DNA of 64,000 nt from Lepiota brunneoincarnata (Eukaryota > Basidiomycota > Agaricomycetes > Agaricales > Agaricaceae), in assembly GCA_023014365.1 (NCBI GenBank), contig JAEBUN010000008.1, forward strand, positions 620,001 to 684,000, read 5' to 3'. Position numbers and translations under genes: made by a program. The notes beneath the pieces were generated by a model. That model made no database searches. It saw only the letters and a list, made by a program, of their open reading frames with translations, and was not told the DNA's origin. This document shows positions 10,152 through 22,492 of the stretch, one piece after another. Positions within the stretch are counted from its first letter, which is position 1, and each line of letters starts with the position of its first letter.

Positions 10152-10160
10152 TTTTTTATA
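10152..10160 (-). promoter_or_regulatory. TATA box of the cerato-platanin gene
   Basis: The minus strand reads TATAAAAAAC about 70 bp upstream of the predicted start codon, a normal spacing for a highly expressed fungal secreted-protein gene. Confidence 0.5.
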
Positions 10161-12030
10161 CTGCTTCAATCTCTTACCGGGCACTCGCGCAGGATCCGTG
10201 CGCCATGCCCATTCGTTTGGCAGCCCAGGAACATTTCATGCTCAGCTGGACACTCGTCGGACATCCAGCGCCGCATGTTGAGGCCTGCCGACGCAGAATA
10301 ACAAACATTTCGCGGATAACGGCGTAGAAATAAATTGAAAGTCCCGAAACATAAACTCCAAAAGGTTTCATGGGGGGTAAATTCGCCGTCTTCAAGATGG
10401 ATATCAGGCTACATGGGAGGGCGGGCTCGGCGGGCTCGATGCGCCGACGACCTCAGAAGGCGCCTCTAGGCCTTGCAGGGTGGGATGGAGTTATAACTGG
10501 ACTTCCGGTAAGGTTGGAGTCTTGGAGAGAGAGAAAGATAATTATTGCACATAGGCACACCCCGGCACAACCCTTGATTGTCATGACCATGCTTCGAACT
10601 GATGCCATCGCCCCAAATAACGGGAGTTACCTACACCGGCGTCTATCTAATCCAAGCCAAACCTGGTGCTCTTGATTCTGCACGGCTGTAGGTTGTATGC
10701 ACATACATACACAACTAGTTATTGCACCCTCTGCCTAACGATTACCAACACATTCAGCTCACACGAGTGAGAGGGACAATGATGGCACAAATTGATCGAT
10801 GGATCGGGACTGTTGCTTCGTCTTCGCATCAACTGTACGACATCTTCAGCATTGTACCATGCGCACGCACGGACCGCGAACCCATCAACTTGTTCACCAC
10901 GCCTTGCAAGTCTTGGCTTCCATTTACCTGGGACTCAAGCGGGATCAATGCGACTCCCAGAGGGATGGCCCCAACGAAATAGTAACTCTACAGCCCCGCA
11001 TTAATGAATTGAAAGGAGGGATTCGAATTGACCACCGTGATATGTACTATATTGCTTTTGACACCGAATTGGTTGACAACTGATGGCAATACATGTAGGG
11101 AATCTCTGACCCCAAGACTTTGCTTCTGTCGGAATCGTCTACTCGCGCCTCGTGGCCTAGGTTCAAGCATGCTGCAAATCAGGATTGCTTGGTTGGTCCT
11201 TTTGGACAGTAGCATATGCATACGCTAAATTCCGGGGGGAAGAGATAACCGAATGCGTTGGCCCTGAGCGAACATGACGTTGACAAGCGAGAGGATCTAC
11301 AATTTCAAAGTGGCTCCCCCCTACGTACACAATCGGATCATCGCGCATCTTGATCAGGCTATTGTCGTTTTGTCCATATCTACGCGCCTGGAAATGCTTT
11401 TGTCGATGGAACGTTCGCGACCGCTCGGCCCTATCACAAATTGAGCTCCGAACATCAGAACCGAGCGTCAAAACTTGTAACATCCACTTGGAACTAAAGC
11501 GGGACTTGCTTCCTCATGGGACAGCTGGAAGTTTTCGTAAACGATGCAAGATAAACAAGTGAGCTTTGCAGACGGGTCAAGCACGCGGCTGTCAGTGTCC
11601 CAAGGCTGTGAGATTTGTTTGACGCGAAGAGGTGCTAAGATGCATTCTAGCGTAAAATGTACCACTGTGCCTTGGCTGACACAATGGCGCATTTGGCGCA
11701 TGGGTCGCAGTCAATTTGTTATCTCTCCAAATGGAGGAAGTAAAAATAGATCGTCCCTGTTCTGGGTACATTAACCTCCCTGTGTATGCGGGTTTTTGGC
11801 CGTTCGCTGGCGAAGTGACCACAGATTGCACGCCACCGTCATGACGTATCAAACCTGGCGACTTCCGATGGAAAAGGTCGAAATAACGCACCGATTCGGT
11901 GTGATATTTATCCGACATTGGGGGGGGGAGTAAAGAGTATAAAGATTAATCGCCGTGCAAACTCTAAAGCCTCGACGACGGCTCTGCTCCGATCACCATA
12001 AGACCGCCCCACCCCACTCTACTCTTCATC
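10161..12030. other. Intergenic stretch, no gene recognised
   Basis: About 1.9 kb between the cerato-platanin promoter and the P-type ATPase. ORFs here are short, overlap in several frames and show no family motif or plausible splice chain. The last 100 bp should hold the ATPase promoter and leader. Confidence 0.5.
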
Positions 12031-15000
12031 ATGACTACGCAGGAGACGAAAACCGAAGACGATGTTATTCTTGCCCAACGAACAATCGCCTTTCCGCACA
12101 GCGAAAATACGCGCGAAGATCGCCATATCGGACAATCTCGTCCCAAGGGCCCGGAGATGAAAAGAACTATCACACAGGAAGAAAGAGATCTGGCCGACGC
12201 TGGCTATGAGCATCTAGATGCGCAGAAGCAGAGCAAACGCAGCCCCGCTGCCGAGTCTGCTCAGGTGGACATCCAGGAGCACCGCCTGCCATTCTCTGAG
12301 CTAGAAGAAGCTCTGGAGACATCTTTCGACTATAAGGATGCACCAAGATCTTATGGGTTGGGTGAGGAAGAGGCCAAGATCCGATTGCAGAAAAATGGGC
12401 GAAATGTGCTCACTCCACCAAAGAAGAAGTCTGCGTTGAGAAAGGTGCGGCGGCCCCTTCGTGATGAAGATCCGCACCTCACATAAGATATAGTTCCTTG
12501 ACCGGCTGTTGACGATGTTCAATGTCATATTGATTGTTGCGGGCATTCTAGAATACGTGCTGCTTGCTATCGATTTCAAGGCACGTCATTGAATCACACC
12601 CGAGCGCCAAGCTTGCGTCCTTAATTATCTTCCTCAGGCAAACTTCCAGAACACGTACCTTGGAGGGATCCTCATCGCCGTTGCCTTTGCCAATGCAGCC
12701 ATCGACTTTTACCAGATTCAAAAATCAGAGGCCATCCTCGCCTCTTTCCTGGCTATGATCCCTCCCACATGTCGAGCCCTTAGGGACGGGGCCATTGTGT
12801 CTATGCCCGCGGCCGATCTTGTCAAGGGTGACATTGTGTTGCTGGTGGGTCTCGCACCCACTCCTTACCGATTATATATCATTCAAACGCCTACTCCAGA
12901 GGACTGGTGACAAGACACCTGCAGATCTCCTGATTTTCGCTTCATCGGATCTCAAATTAGACAACAGCAGTCTTACCGGAGAATCGGAGCCTCAAGAACG
13001 CTTCCCGATGCCGAACGGGTCCCAGCTGCGTCCGGCCGAGGCTGAAAATTTGGTATACGATTCTCGTCACAGCTTTCGCGATACTTGTGCTGAGACGATC
13101 CAAGGCATTCAATTCGACTCTAGTTGTGAACGGAGAAGCATGGGGAAGTAAGTTTCAGAGCCTTGTTTCTGTCCCAGAGACCTCATGGAACCCCAGTTGT
13201 CGTCCGAACTGGAGACCATACTTTCATCGGTAGGTTCCTCACTCTGACAATTCGTTCGCATTGAATATATACTCGGGCAGGTCAAATCGCTAGTCTTACT
13301 GGCAACGAGAGCGGAAACAAGAGCCCTCTCGCCATTGAGATGTATGGGGAGATTTCTCACTACTCTGTTCCCCCCTAACTCATCATCGTTCGCACCAGTG
13401 GACAATTCGTGCTGACTGTATCTTGCATCGCCATTGCCTTCGCGGTGGTCTTTTTCGCCGTCGGTCTCACTACAGTTTACAAAGGACAAGTTGCGCATAC
13501 AGTCACTTTTGCTGTGTCAGTGCTCGTTGCGTTCGTGCCAGAAGGTCTCCCATCTGTCGTAACGATGCTACTATCGATTGCGGCTAAAAGGATGGCTGCT
13601 CAAAACGTCCTTGTCAAGGATCTGCAGGGAGTGGAGACGCTAGGATCAGTAAGCTTCTACAGGTTACTACCTGACTCTCAGCCTGATATAACCCATTACA
13701 GCTGACGCTCCTTGCTACTGACAAGACTGGAACTCTAACAAGGAACCAGATGACAGTAAGGGTTTGTTTGACACCGCCAGGGAGGATTTCTCACCAAACG
13801 CCTAGGTCACGAATGTCTGGAGTGGGGAGAAGATGTACTCTACATTCCAGGTACCTCTCCTGCGGTTTCAGATTAGCTCGAAATCTAACGTGTCTAGTCG
13901 AATAATGACGATGAAACTACAGAGAAGTTCACGATTGACGCTCCGGGGATGAAGGAGACCGTGGACGTGGCCGCGCTCAACTCTCGCATCAAGTTCGACA
14001 GGTCCGATGTTCCATTTGATCAAAGGGTTATCCTTGGAGACGCCACTGAGACCGGTCTTACTCGGTTTGCTGCTCGCTATCTCAAAACTGATTATGATGA
14101 ATACACAAAGTCATACCCCAAGGTGTTTGAGGGTACGCCATTGACATTACTTGGAGCAGGATGATCGCACTGACCAACATTCTAGTTCCATTCAACTCGA
14201 CCAACAAATGGGCTCTCGTAATTGTGAGTGGTGCGAAAGTCCCCCGGTAAACCAGCTCTGATTTGGAGTGGCTCGACTAAACGTAGTTGAAAAGGACTCA
14301 CCAGAGTGGTTGCTTGACCTCCTACCTGAAAGGGGCTCCAGAACGCGTCTTGGGCAAATGTTCGACGTATCTGAAGGATGGCGCTCAACATCCGATTACT
14401 GATGAATTCCTCCAAAGTCACGAGGAAGCATACAATGTGAGCACGTTTCCTTTGGCTATAGTCTGAGCTCAAGTCTGAACATCCCTCAGTATATGGCTTC
14501 GCGAGGCCACCGTGTTATTGGCTGTGCCCAGTACCTTCTCCCAGGCGAAGAATACCCCGTTGATTATTCCTTCAGCAAGAGCGAAATCAATTACCCGAGC
14601 ACGGGTTATTGCTTCGTTGGCCTTGTTTCCTTGGAGGACCCCCCTAAACACGGGGTGCGGGAGGCCATCGGTACGTTACGGCTTGCAGGTATCAAAGTCA
14701 TGATGATTACGGGTGCGTTTTCAAACAATGGTCTGTAGCGTCTGAACCTTTATGCTCTGTTCTAGGCGATCATCCAAAGACCGCAGAGGCTATCGCACGC
14801 AAGATTAACCTAATCCTTGGAGAAACCCGGGAATCTTTGAGCGCCAAGACAGGTCGGCCAATTGAAGAGGTCTATGATGATGAAACAACGGCAGTTATGA
14901 TTCATGGAGACGACATAGATAAACTAGAGGGATGGCAGTGGGATCAGAGCAAGTACCTTTTCTCTCCGACTTTTGGATTTGGTCTGAAGAATTGGTTTCT

Positions 15001-17089
15001 GTTTCTTAGTTTTCAACAAACAGGAAATTGTATTTGCTAGGACCACCCCGAGGCACAAGCTAGAGATCGGTGAGCCCAGCTCATGGAAACGCTGTAGCTT
15101 AACGATTTTGACAGCTTTGCTAGTCAAACGCGCCCAGGCGCTGGGCCATGTTGTTGGGGTGTAAGTGAGATTCAATATTCACCGTAGCTTGGGAATAATA
15201 GTAACCCGCAGCACGGGTGATGGTGTAAACGACTCCCCAGCTCTTAAGAAGGTAAGATGGAAACTCTCTAAGACAAGAATATGCTTAACTGAACCCGTTT
15301 GTCGTTAGGCTGATTTGGGTATTGCAATGAATATTTCCGGTTCTGATGTGTCAAAGGAGGCTGCCAATATGATTCTGCTCGGTGCGTGTTTACTTTTGGT
15401 TTTGATTTGTCTGTCTCCTAATCATGGTCTGTGCAGACGACAACTTCGCATCTACCGTCAGTGAGTACATTTATCTAGTGACGAATATACACCAGTAGAT
15501 GACACATTACCCAGAGGGTGTTGCAGAAGGCCGCTTAATTTTCAACAATTTGAAGCGGTCAATCCAGTGAATATCTCTTTCTACGTGCCTCGATAACGGT
15601 TCTAACGTCGATGTTAGGTACACCCTGACACACAGTACCCCAGAGGTCATTCCACAACTCCTTTGTGAGAACTCATCCAAGCTTCAATATATTGATAGCT
15701 CAAGAACCTACTTCACCTTAGATGTCGTTGTCCCTATCCCGCTCCCTCTCTCCTGCTATACTTATCCTCGTCATCGGTAAAAGTGACTCATATTAATTAG
15801 GTCCTGAGTGTGCTGACTAGCTTACAGATCTCGGCTTTGAGATTTGCATAGGTGTACGTGTCTATCTTCTTTTGCAGTCGTTTGTGTCTAAACAAGGCCG
15901 CCTGTCCAGCTTAGCTTTGCCTGGGATAAACCAGAGACACAAGACGGTCTGATGCGGCTGAGTCCCCGCAAACCTGGTAAGCGACCACTATCTGTCCTCT
16001 TGATTGCGCTGATGCCCCGTATAGTTACCGCTCGCTCCGTCCTCACACTGAAAAAGCGTGCCTTGAGGCGTTCGAAAACGATCGGCAGAGATTCTGAAAG
16101 TCAAGAACCTGTTCTTGCACCTCGCCTCAAGCTGTTCATGGAGAGGCTCAAGGCTCCCTTCACTAAGGTATATTGGGAGGATGTCTTCGAGCGGACTGAT
16201 GCCGAGAAGTTGGTCGATCCCTGGGCTCATGAGCTATGCATACTTGGAGATTGGAATGATCCAGGCCATTGCAGTGTAAGCACTTTTCCGACCGGACAAT
16301 GCAAGTAGCTGATTTGTGAATTAGATTTGCTGCCTACTTTGTCGTATTTTGGAAGGCCGGGTTCTCTCCTGCTGATCTCCGGAGGGCACAGTCAGAAGCA
16401 GGTAACGAATGGCTTGGTGTATTCCTGGTCCTGCTATGTAGCTGACATTTGACTAGTGTATTTCCTCTCGTACAGCCCCGATTTCATTAATGGCCGCGGT
16501 CAAGTTTTCAACGCCCAAGCTCAGGTAGATGCATTTGGGCAGGCCCAATCCATAGGTAAATTTAACCAACTTGACTACCCCGAACTTTCTAACGAGCATA
16601 ATACAAACAGTCTACCTCTCAATATTCATCACTCAATGTTTCAATGTACGTATCATTCCGGGTTTGCCGAGGGAATTCAATAATTGGCTCCCCCCCCCCC
16701 CCAGGTATTCGCCGTGAAAGCCAAGCTATCCTATCCCTTCGGACGACGTGTTGTCAGCAACAAGTATAATTTCCTTGGAATCCTCGCAGGTGCCTGTCTT
16801 GGCATGTTCATCGTCTACACCCCGCCACTCCATGTTGTCTTTGGTGGTTCTTTCCACCTGTCGCCACTTTACTGGTTGATCCCTATTGGCTTCGGTGTTC
16901 TGATACTAGCGTGGGCCTCGGTCCGTGTTGTTCTCCTTCGCAAGTCTATAGAACACAAGAAGGTGAAGGATATCAAGGGCTTGAATGATGTGTAAGTTTT
17001 GTTGCTTCCTTCATCTCGTTATAATTCTGGAGACTCATTTGATGTTGCGTAACAGTCCCAACGATGAGGACGATGAGCATGCGCTCTAA
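12031..17089 (+). CDS. P-type ATPase, Na+/K+-ATPase alpha-like (type IIC)
   Basis: About 30 short introns interrupt a protein of roughly 1,100 residues. In order: a charged N-tail (MTTQETKTEDD), helix M1 (FNVILIVAGILEYVLL), M2 (GGILIAVAFANAAIDF), actuator loop SLTGESEPQERF, M4 PEGLP, phosphorylation loop DKTGTLTRNQMT, nucleotide-binding GAPERVL, hinge [20 protein letters not shown], then M5-M10. PEGLP and the ERFP and GYCFVGL blocks fit type IIC, the Na+,K+/H+,K+ group, rather than fungal ENA pumps. It should expel cations at the plasma membrane, but the ions cannot be read from the sequence. One intron (12581-12637) is GC-AG. Two extra bases break the frame at about 15746-15755 and 16218-16222, both in membrane segments. 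Tail NDEDDEHAL. Confidence 0.85.
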
Positions 17090-17206
17090 ACACTGATTCA
17101 CGCCAAATCACGAAGAGATGGTGAATCGGACGACATCTAACGATCTTACAATCCGTTGTAATTGTAACGCGCATATACACATACCTATAGCACCCAGCTA
17201 TACCTT

Positions 17207-18078
17207 TCATGTACGGAATATAAACGACTCCATATACGCCGCTTTGTACCAACTTGTCACAAAGAAGGACATCATCATCGTCACCCCTGGCGGCTCTCGC
17301 GCAATCGCACCAAGTCCCGCGAGCACGGGTACGACAACACCCCCGAGCATGAATGCCCTCCTCGTCCGACGCGAAGCTTGACCCCAATAGTCTCTCAACC
17401 ACGTATTCCAAATGACTGTCATACCATCCGCAGCATGCAGGGCGGCAAAACCGACGAGGCCGGCGTACAACAACCAACTTCTCTTTGGCCAAGTCTGTAA
17501 TCCGAATTTGACGTATTCAAAGTCAAGGGATAGGGGTGGGCCTGCAGTAGCAGCAGCAGGCAACGGCGGCAGGATATTCACGGTGGACGAGAAAGTGGAT
17601 AGGAAGGAAGAACAGGGCGGTAGCGTAGCCTGTTACACTGAGTGCGCTTCTGAGCAACGGACGAAGGAGAGGGGTAGGTGCAGGCGTCGATGCGGTATCA
17701 TCATTATTCTGTCTCGAATCCGAAGAAGAAGAGGAGCCGGAGAGGAGGAGGAAGCGTTTGGATATTCCCGCGAGCGTATGGAGGACAATGGGCCCCAGTA
17801 CGAGATAGGTCTCACCAAAGTCGGTTTGGTAGTACTCGCGCCCTAGGAGCTGAAAAGTTGTCGTTTTTTATTTTATTTTATTTACAAATTATCATTTCCA
17901 TAGCAGAAGTACGCACCATAATTCGCGAGGCCGCATTGGTACCACCCATATTCGCGAATACAGGAGCCGCGAGATGCACGAGGAGGAAGGTGCTAATAAA
18001 CGGAGTTGATGCATGCGAGACGGTTGTGAGTAATCTGGCTATCGTGCGCGTTGGTGGTGACGCGTCTTGGTTTGACAT
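17207..18078 (-). CDS. Mcp1-like mitochondrial membrane protein
   Basis: Two exons separated by a 67-nt intron (17850-17916) encode about 267 residues. The protein starts MSNQDASPPTRTIARLL and has several hydrophobic segments: TPFISTFLLVHLAAPVF, YLVLGPIVLHTLAGIS, a third around TGYATALFFLPIHFLVH, then WLLYAGLVGFAALHAADG and FMLGGVVVPVLAGLGA. Spaced histidines on successive helices (LVHLA, VLHTLAG, PIHFLVH, ALHAADG) match the PF07950 (Mcp1 transmembrane) pattern. Yeast Mcp1 is an outer mitochondrial membrane protein linked to lipid homeostasis and to Vps13. It converges on the ATPase gene with 117 bp between stops. A low-complexity Ser/Asp/Asn loop follows the second helix. Confidence 0.6.
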
Positions 18079-18670
18079 GGAGATGGACGGTGGCCAAGTT
18101 TAACTGTGTAAAGTGATTTGATTAGCTAAGTTGTGGGTGTTTGTAGATCCAATTCTATGGTTGCATCGGGTAAAAAAGTAATAAGCATGAACGTGTAAAA
18201 ATGAATAGGCCGCAAGAACGAAGAAAAACAAAACAGGTAGCATGTGCACAACAGGGGATGTACGATGTAAAAATGTGGTGGTAGTGTATGTAGACTAGGT
18301 ACAAGGTAATTGGAAAATAATAAGTATAGAGTAAAACCTACATATTAGTGGACAAATGGACACAACGAAAAGAACAAAAGCAAAGAAACATATGAACATC
18401 ACGAGGAGTGGGGAGGCAGGAGTTATGAAAATTCAAACCACTCTGTTCATACAACCTCCTGTCGCGCGATACTTCCAATCCCCTCCTGATCCAACAGCCA
18501 CCCCTCTTCCCCATCAACTTCATCAACCTCACCTAACCCCTCGTCATCCAAAGTCGCACCTTCGTCCACATAGTCGAACGTCAATCGTTAATTCTTCCTC
18601 TTGTTGCTGCTGCACAGGCTCCCCAAATCCCCCATCCATCGTCCCTAATCCCTCCTGTTCACCATCAAAG
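18079..18670. other. Intergenic region between Mcp1-like gene and kinase 3' end
   Basis: Holds the promoter of the minus-strand Mcp1-like gene and the 3' end of the minus-strand kinase. The long plus-strand frame that begins near 18356 is a proline-rich shadow of the kinase C-terminus. Nothing else is seen. Confidence 0.5.
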
Positions 18671-21600
18671 TCAATACCAAGCCCTAATCACAGCAGCACC
18701 TGCCCTCTCTTTCTCATGCTCTCTCTCTCTCTCCCACTCTCTCCACTCCACTTCAGTCATCCCCATCGCCAAACCCCCACCACGACCCCACATCCACTCG
18801 TCATCCCACATATCCATAATCCTCGCCCTCTTCCTGGGGTCGCGGACAAGCAGTCGACCAACAATACGCTTGACACCATGGATGCTCACCAGCCCCTGTC
18901 CAACAAATTCTCCACTTTCATTTTTGTTGGAGCTTTCTTTATCTTTGACAGAGGGCCATTCATACTCCCCTCTTGCAATCCTCATCAACCACTGCCTCCG
19001 CTCTGCCAACTGCCCCTTCCCATAATGTTGTCTGTTCCCGCCCTTATCAGGAATATCCCCATCCCCTCCAATCTTGTTATCCTCCTGGTGGTGCTGATGC
19101 TGACCCGTCACACCTTCGCCAAACGGCAACCTCCTCCCCACAAGCGCATATAGCACCACACCACACGCCCACGCATCCGTTTCCCTCGCATCATAAAACC
19201 CTCGGCCATCACAAACCACATCCTGATGCGGACGTTCGTTCTGAACACCCGCATCCCGCTGCTTCCTCACAGCTTGTGCACGCACGCTCCCAGAACCCAT
19301 GACTAGCTCTGGTGCGGCATACGCTTCACTACCACACCGCGTCCACAGGAGCTCGCCTTCACCATTCTCGTCAATCTCTATAAATCTGGAGAGTCCAAAG
19401 TCGGTGAGTTTGATTAGAGGCAGAGGTGGCATGGGGAGCGTTTCGAGTGTGGGACGAGCCGAGTCAGGGGTCAAGGAGGAAAAAGCGGGTGTTGTCAGTA
19501 GAATATCTGGCAAAGGGAGGGGTGAGAAGTTCGTTTGGAGCTGGATCGGGTTGAAACATACTTTCGAGTTTGATGTCGCGGTGGACAAGCCCGACCCCGT
19601 GCATCCATCCGACGGCTTTACACAGCTCGCACCATATTCGACGAAGAACATTTTCGCCTGAGGGCGGGTGTCAACGATATAGACAGAACGAGTCAAACGC
19701 CGACATACCGAGCTTTGACCAAGCTATGTCGTTGTTCACAAGACCCAGTAAATCGCCACCGGGCATGTATGGGAGAACAAGAATATGATGAGACGACGTT
19801 GACAGGTGCTCAAAGAGAGGTGTGATATTCGGATGTGAGATGTGCTATAAGCAAGGGTCAATAAGGGGAAACGGAAGATGGACAAAAATAGGAAATCGAT
19901 CCGTTCATTATCGTGACAGTCGGGGGGGTCAGCTGGTCTAGGTAGCCTGAGCCGAGCCTATGGGCGCTCGAGACCTGAGGCTGATCTTGTGATGTAATCC
20001 CATTCCTCCCTTCCTTCTCTACCCTCTCGTTTGTTGCTCCTCAGAGCAGGACAACGTCATCGATTGTCCGCCCCCCATCAAAATCTCACTCCTCATGGCC
20101 TCGGAGCCGATCACAGGTCATGTCAGGGCAGGAAAGAAGGGAATATAAGCCCGCACACGACTTGTGCTTCCCCTCCCACATACAGGTTGTGCAGCAAGGA
20201 TGCAAACTCAGAACTTACCTTGAGCACCTCGACTTCTCGAACAAATCCAACTCGAGTCCTCTCTTCCTCCTCGTCTCTCTCCCGTTTCGTGGCCTTTGTA
20301 CCAATCACCCTCCTCGGCGACATCTTGACAGCGACCAATCGACCCCTCTTCGAGCTCTTTCGTCGCACTCTATCCCCTTCATTCAGACCTGGATTGTTTA
20401 GAGCTGGAGGCCCAGTAGCCATCACAGGCCCATCGGAAGAGATAGGATTAGTGCCAAGCTCATTGATTCCCATTTTTCCATGCCTCTCATCGAGGTAACG
20501 GGTGTTAAACCCCACAGGGCGAGTACCTCGCAACTTGGCCCTGAGCTTCCTCATTCTCATGCTACCATCCCTCTCCGATGCCGATACCTTTTCTTCGAGA
20601 CTTGATCTCCGGCTGAGACTGACAGTGCTACCACTAGTGGCGATTCCACGTAAGCTGGGTGTGCGGGAGAGGTTGGCTAGACTGGCTTTCTTTCGTAGGT
20701 CGCGCACACTTTTCTTTGATCTGGAAGCGAGGGGGACACGGGACTTGTCTTCCGCGAGCCATACAGAGGAAAATGCACCCTGACCAAGAGGACGGATCAG
20801 GTGGAGAATGGTGCTATTAGGTTGAGAGTCGATGGCATCAAGGGGGGGTGACGTAAGATTCGTGGCTGTCGCAGCAAAAGTCATGGTATCGGAAGGAGGT
20901 GTCACGGTGAGTGCGGGAGAAGACATGGGAGAGTCTGATTGGGGTCCTGGGTGAGATATCGATGGGGGGACCGAGGTGATGATGCATCCGGGAGCGAGCT
21001 CGATGTCGTCGTTGTCATCAAGATCTGTCTTGGCGTAGATAGGTTCCAAGTGGGATGGACGGGGAGTGGGTTCGTTTGTATAATCAGGAAGTAATGAGGA
21101 GCGGGAGGAGTGGGGTGAACTGAGGTGGAGGGGTGGGCAGACGGTGGGGATTTGTAGTTGGGTCTGGTAAGGCGAGGGAAGAACGAGTGGAGGAAGAGGA
21201 GCTAATGGAGGAGAGGGAAGAGAGATCGCGGGGGTGTTGAGTATGCGGAGAGGGGATCCACGAAAAGTTGCGGTCGGATATGAGCCGCGAGCTATCGGAC
21301 AGAGCAGGACTCCAATGTTCTTCCGTTCCGTGGCCGGGGTCGAGAGAGAGCAATTCTGGTTTGTGCTTTCTGCTCAGGATGCTCTCGTCGTCATCGTCAC
21401 GAGGATTGCGGGAGGTGTAGCGCGAGGGAAAGATGCGGGAGGGGTGGATGGCAGATAGCAGGGTCTTTGCAGTGTGCGTTGCCGGTGGGGAGGGTGTACG
21501 GACGGGAGTGCTGAAAAAGTCTGTAGTGATAGAGCGTGCAGGCGTTGGAGTGGATATGCTCTGAGGGGGCGACGAGGGTTCGGAGGGGGACATGGAGGGC

Positions 21601-21782
21601 TCTGGGTCTACGGGGAATGGAGAGGCAAAGAACGCGTGAGTCTTGGCACCGGTGGATTGGTGTTGGGAGAGATCTGAAAAGGTAGAGGCAAGTGAAGACG
21701 AGGAACTGAGTGCACCGGTAGATAGGTTTGACCTTGTGGACCCAGACGAGTCGGATGGAGGAGAGCCAGGCCAGGGAGCCAT
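18671..21782 (-). CDS. Serine/threonine protein kinase, CAMK-like
   Basis: The N-terminal third is Ser/Pro/Thr-rich and disordered (starts MAPWPGSPPSDSSG). The kinase domain begins with the glycine loop GQGAFSSVWLAED, followed by an insertion of about 110 mostly basic and Ser-rich residues before the catalytic lysine in VAVKM. Then come FVREVEVLK, VHRDIKLENILL (joined by a 55-nt intron near 19503-19557), DFGLSRF, the activation-loop end CGSEAYAAPELV, DAWACGVVLYALVGRRLPF, and LLVRDPRKRARI. All catalytic residues are present. One intron (19845-20218) is 374 nt, far longer than the rest. The frame changes by one base at about 21085-21140 between the N-terminal region and the kinase part, from an extra base or an unrecognised splice. 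Substrates unknown. Confidence 0.75.
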
Positions 21783-22136
21783 CGCTGTTGGGGGAGAGAG
21801 AGGGAACAAGTTGTATTATACTCGGCCATCACCGTCGTTCATACTCTCCGTCAAACTTGATTTGATACGTCATTGGTCTCAAACAAAAATTCCTCCTTTA
21901 AATCGCTTCCGGTTCTTTGTGAGCTCGCATCTCAAGAGGTCACTCGTCTACCTATCGGTACGCCATTTCCCCCAGCCCTCAGCGGTGGCTGACCACCATA
22001 CAGCACTCTGTGCCTTGTAGATCGTAGCCTCCCTCAGGGTCGAGGTGAGCCGCCCATCACCGATTCACCATTCTATACAGTCCTCCTAAATACTCATACA
22101 CGCCCAGGCTCCCCCCTCTTTTCAAAAATTGCGAAA
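21783..22136. other. Kinase promoter region
   Basis: About 350 bp upstream of the minus-strand kinase and of a possible small plus-strand gene. It is pyrimidine-rich on the plus strand after 21880. No gene seen. Confidence 0.4.
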
Positions 22137-22327
22137 ATGAAGTGCCCCAGGCCATCCCGAGTTGCAGCAGGGCCACAATTCCCACTCCAAGCTGCACCAG
22201 TGTACACATACAGTAAAGGCGTCACGCAGCCGCGCTATATCGGTAAGTACCTCTTCTTCCTCTGCGATATACTATACTGACGAGACCAGTCGTTGGTCGA
22301 CGACAGTTGGCGAAAGCAGTAAATTAA
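22137..22327 (+). CDS. Possible two-exon small protein, function unknown
   Basis: An ATG at 22137 opens a frame joined across a well-formed 47-nt intron (22243-22289; GTAAGT donor, CTGACGAGACCAG acceptor with a CTGAC branch point) to give 47 residues: MKCPRPSRVAAGPQF at the start and RRQLAKAVN at the end. The protein is basic, without membrane segment or known motif. The splice signals are better than chance, but coding status is uncertain. It converges on the OST48 gene. Confidence 0.35.
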
Positions 22328-22492
22328 TTATCCCAGGACCGGTTCTTATCCGAGGGGGAACCCCACCAAAGTGCCTCTTCATCCAACTCTTGTAGAACCA
22401 CCTTCCCGTTTATTTATCATTCAAGCTTAGAGCTAGATCTACCATTTCACGCTCATAAATTAAGAAAAAGTGATTATACAGACAAGGTCTAA

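Noticed and set aside
18356..19302. Long plus-strand ORFs opposite the kinase gene
   Set aside because: They are Pro/His/Ser-rich antisense shadows of the GC-biased kinase and its C-terminal region. The minus strand carries the kinase motifs.
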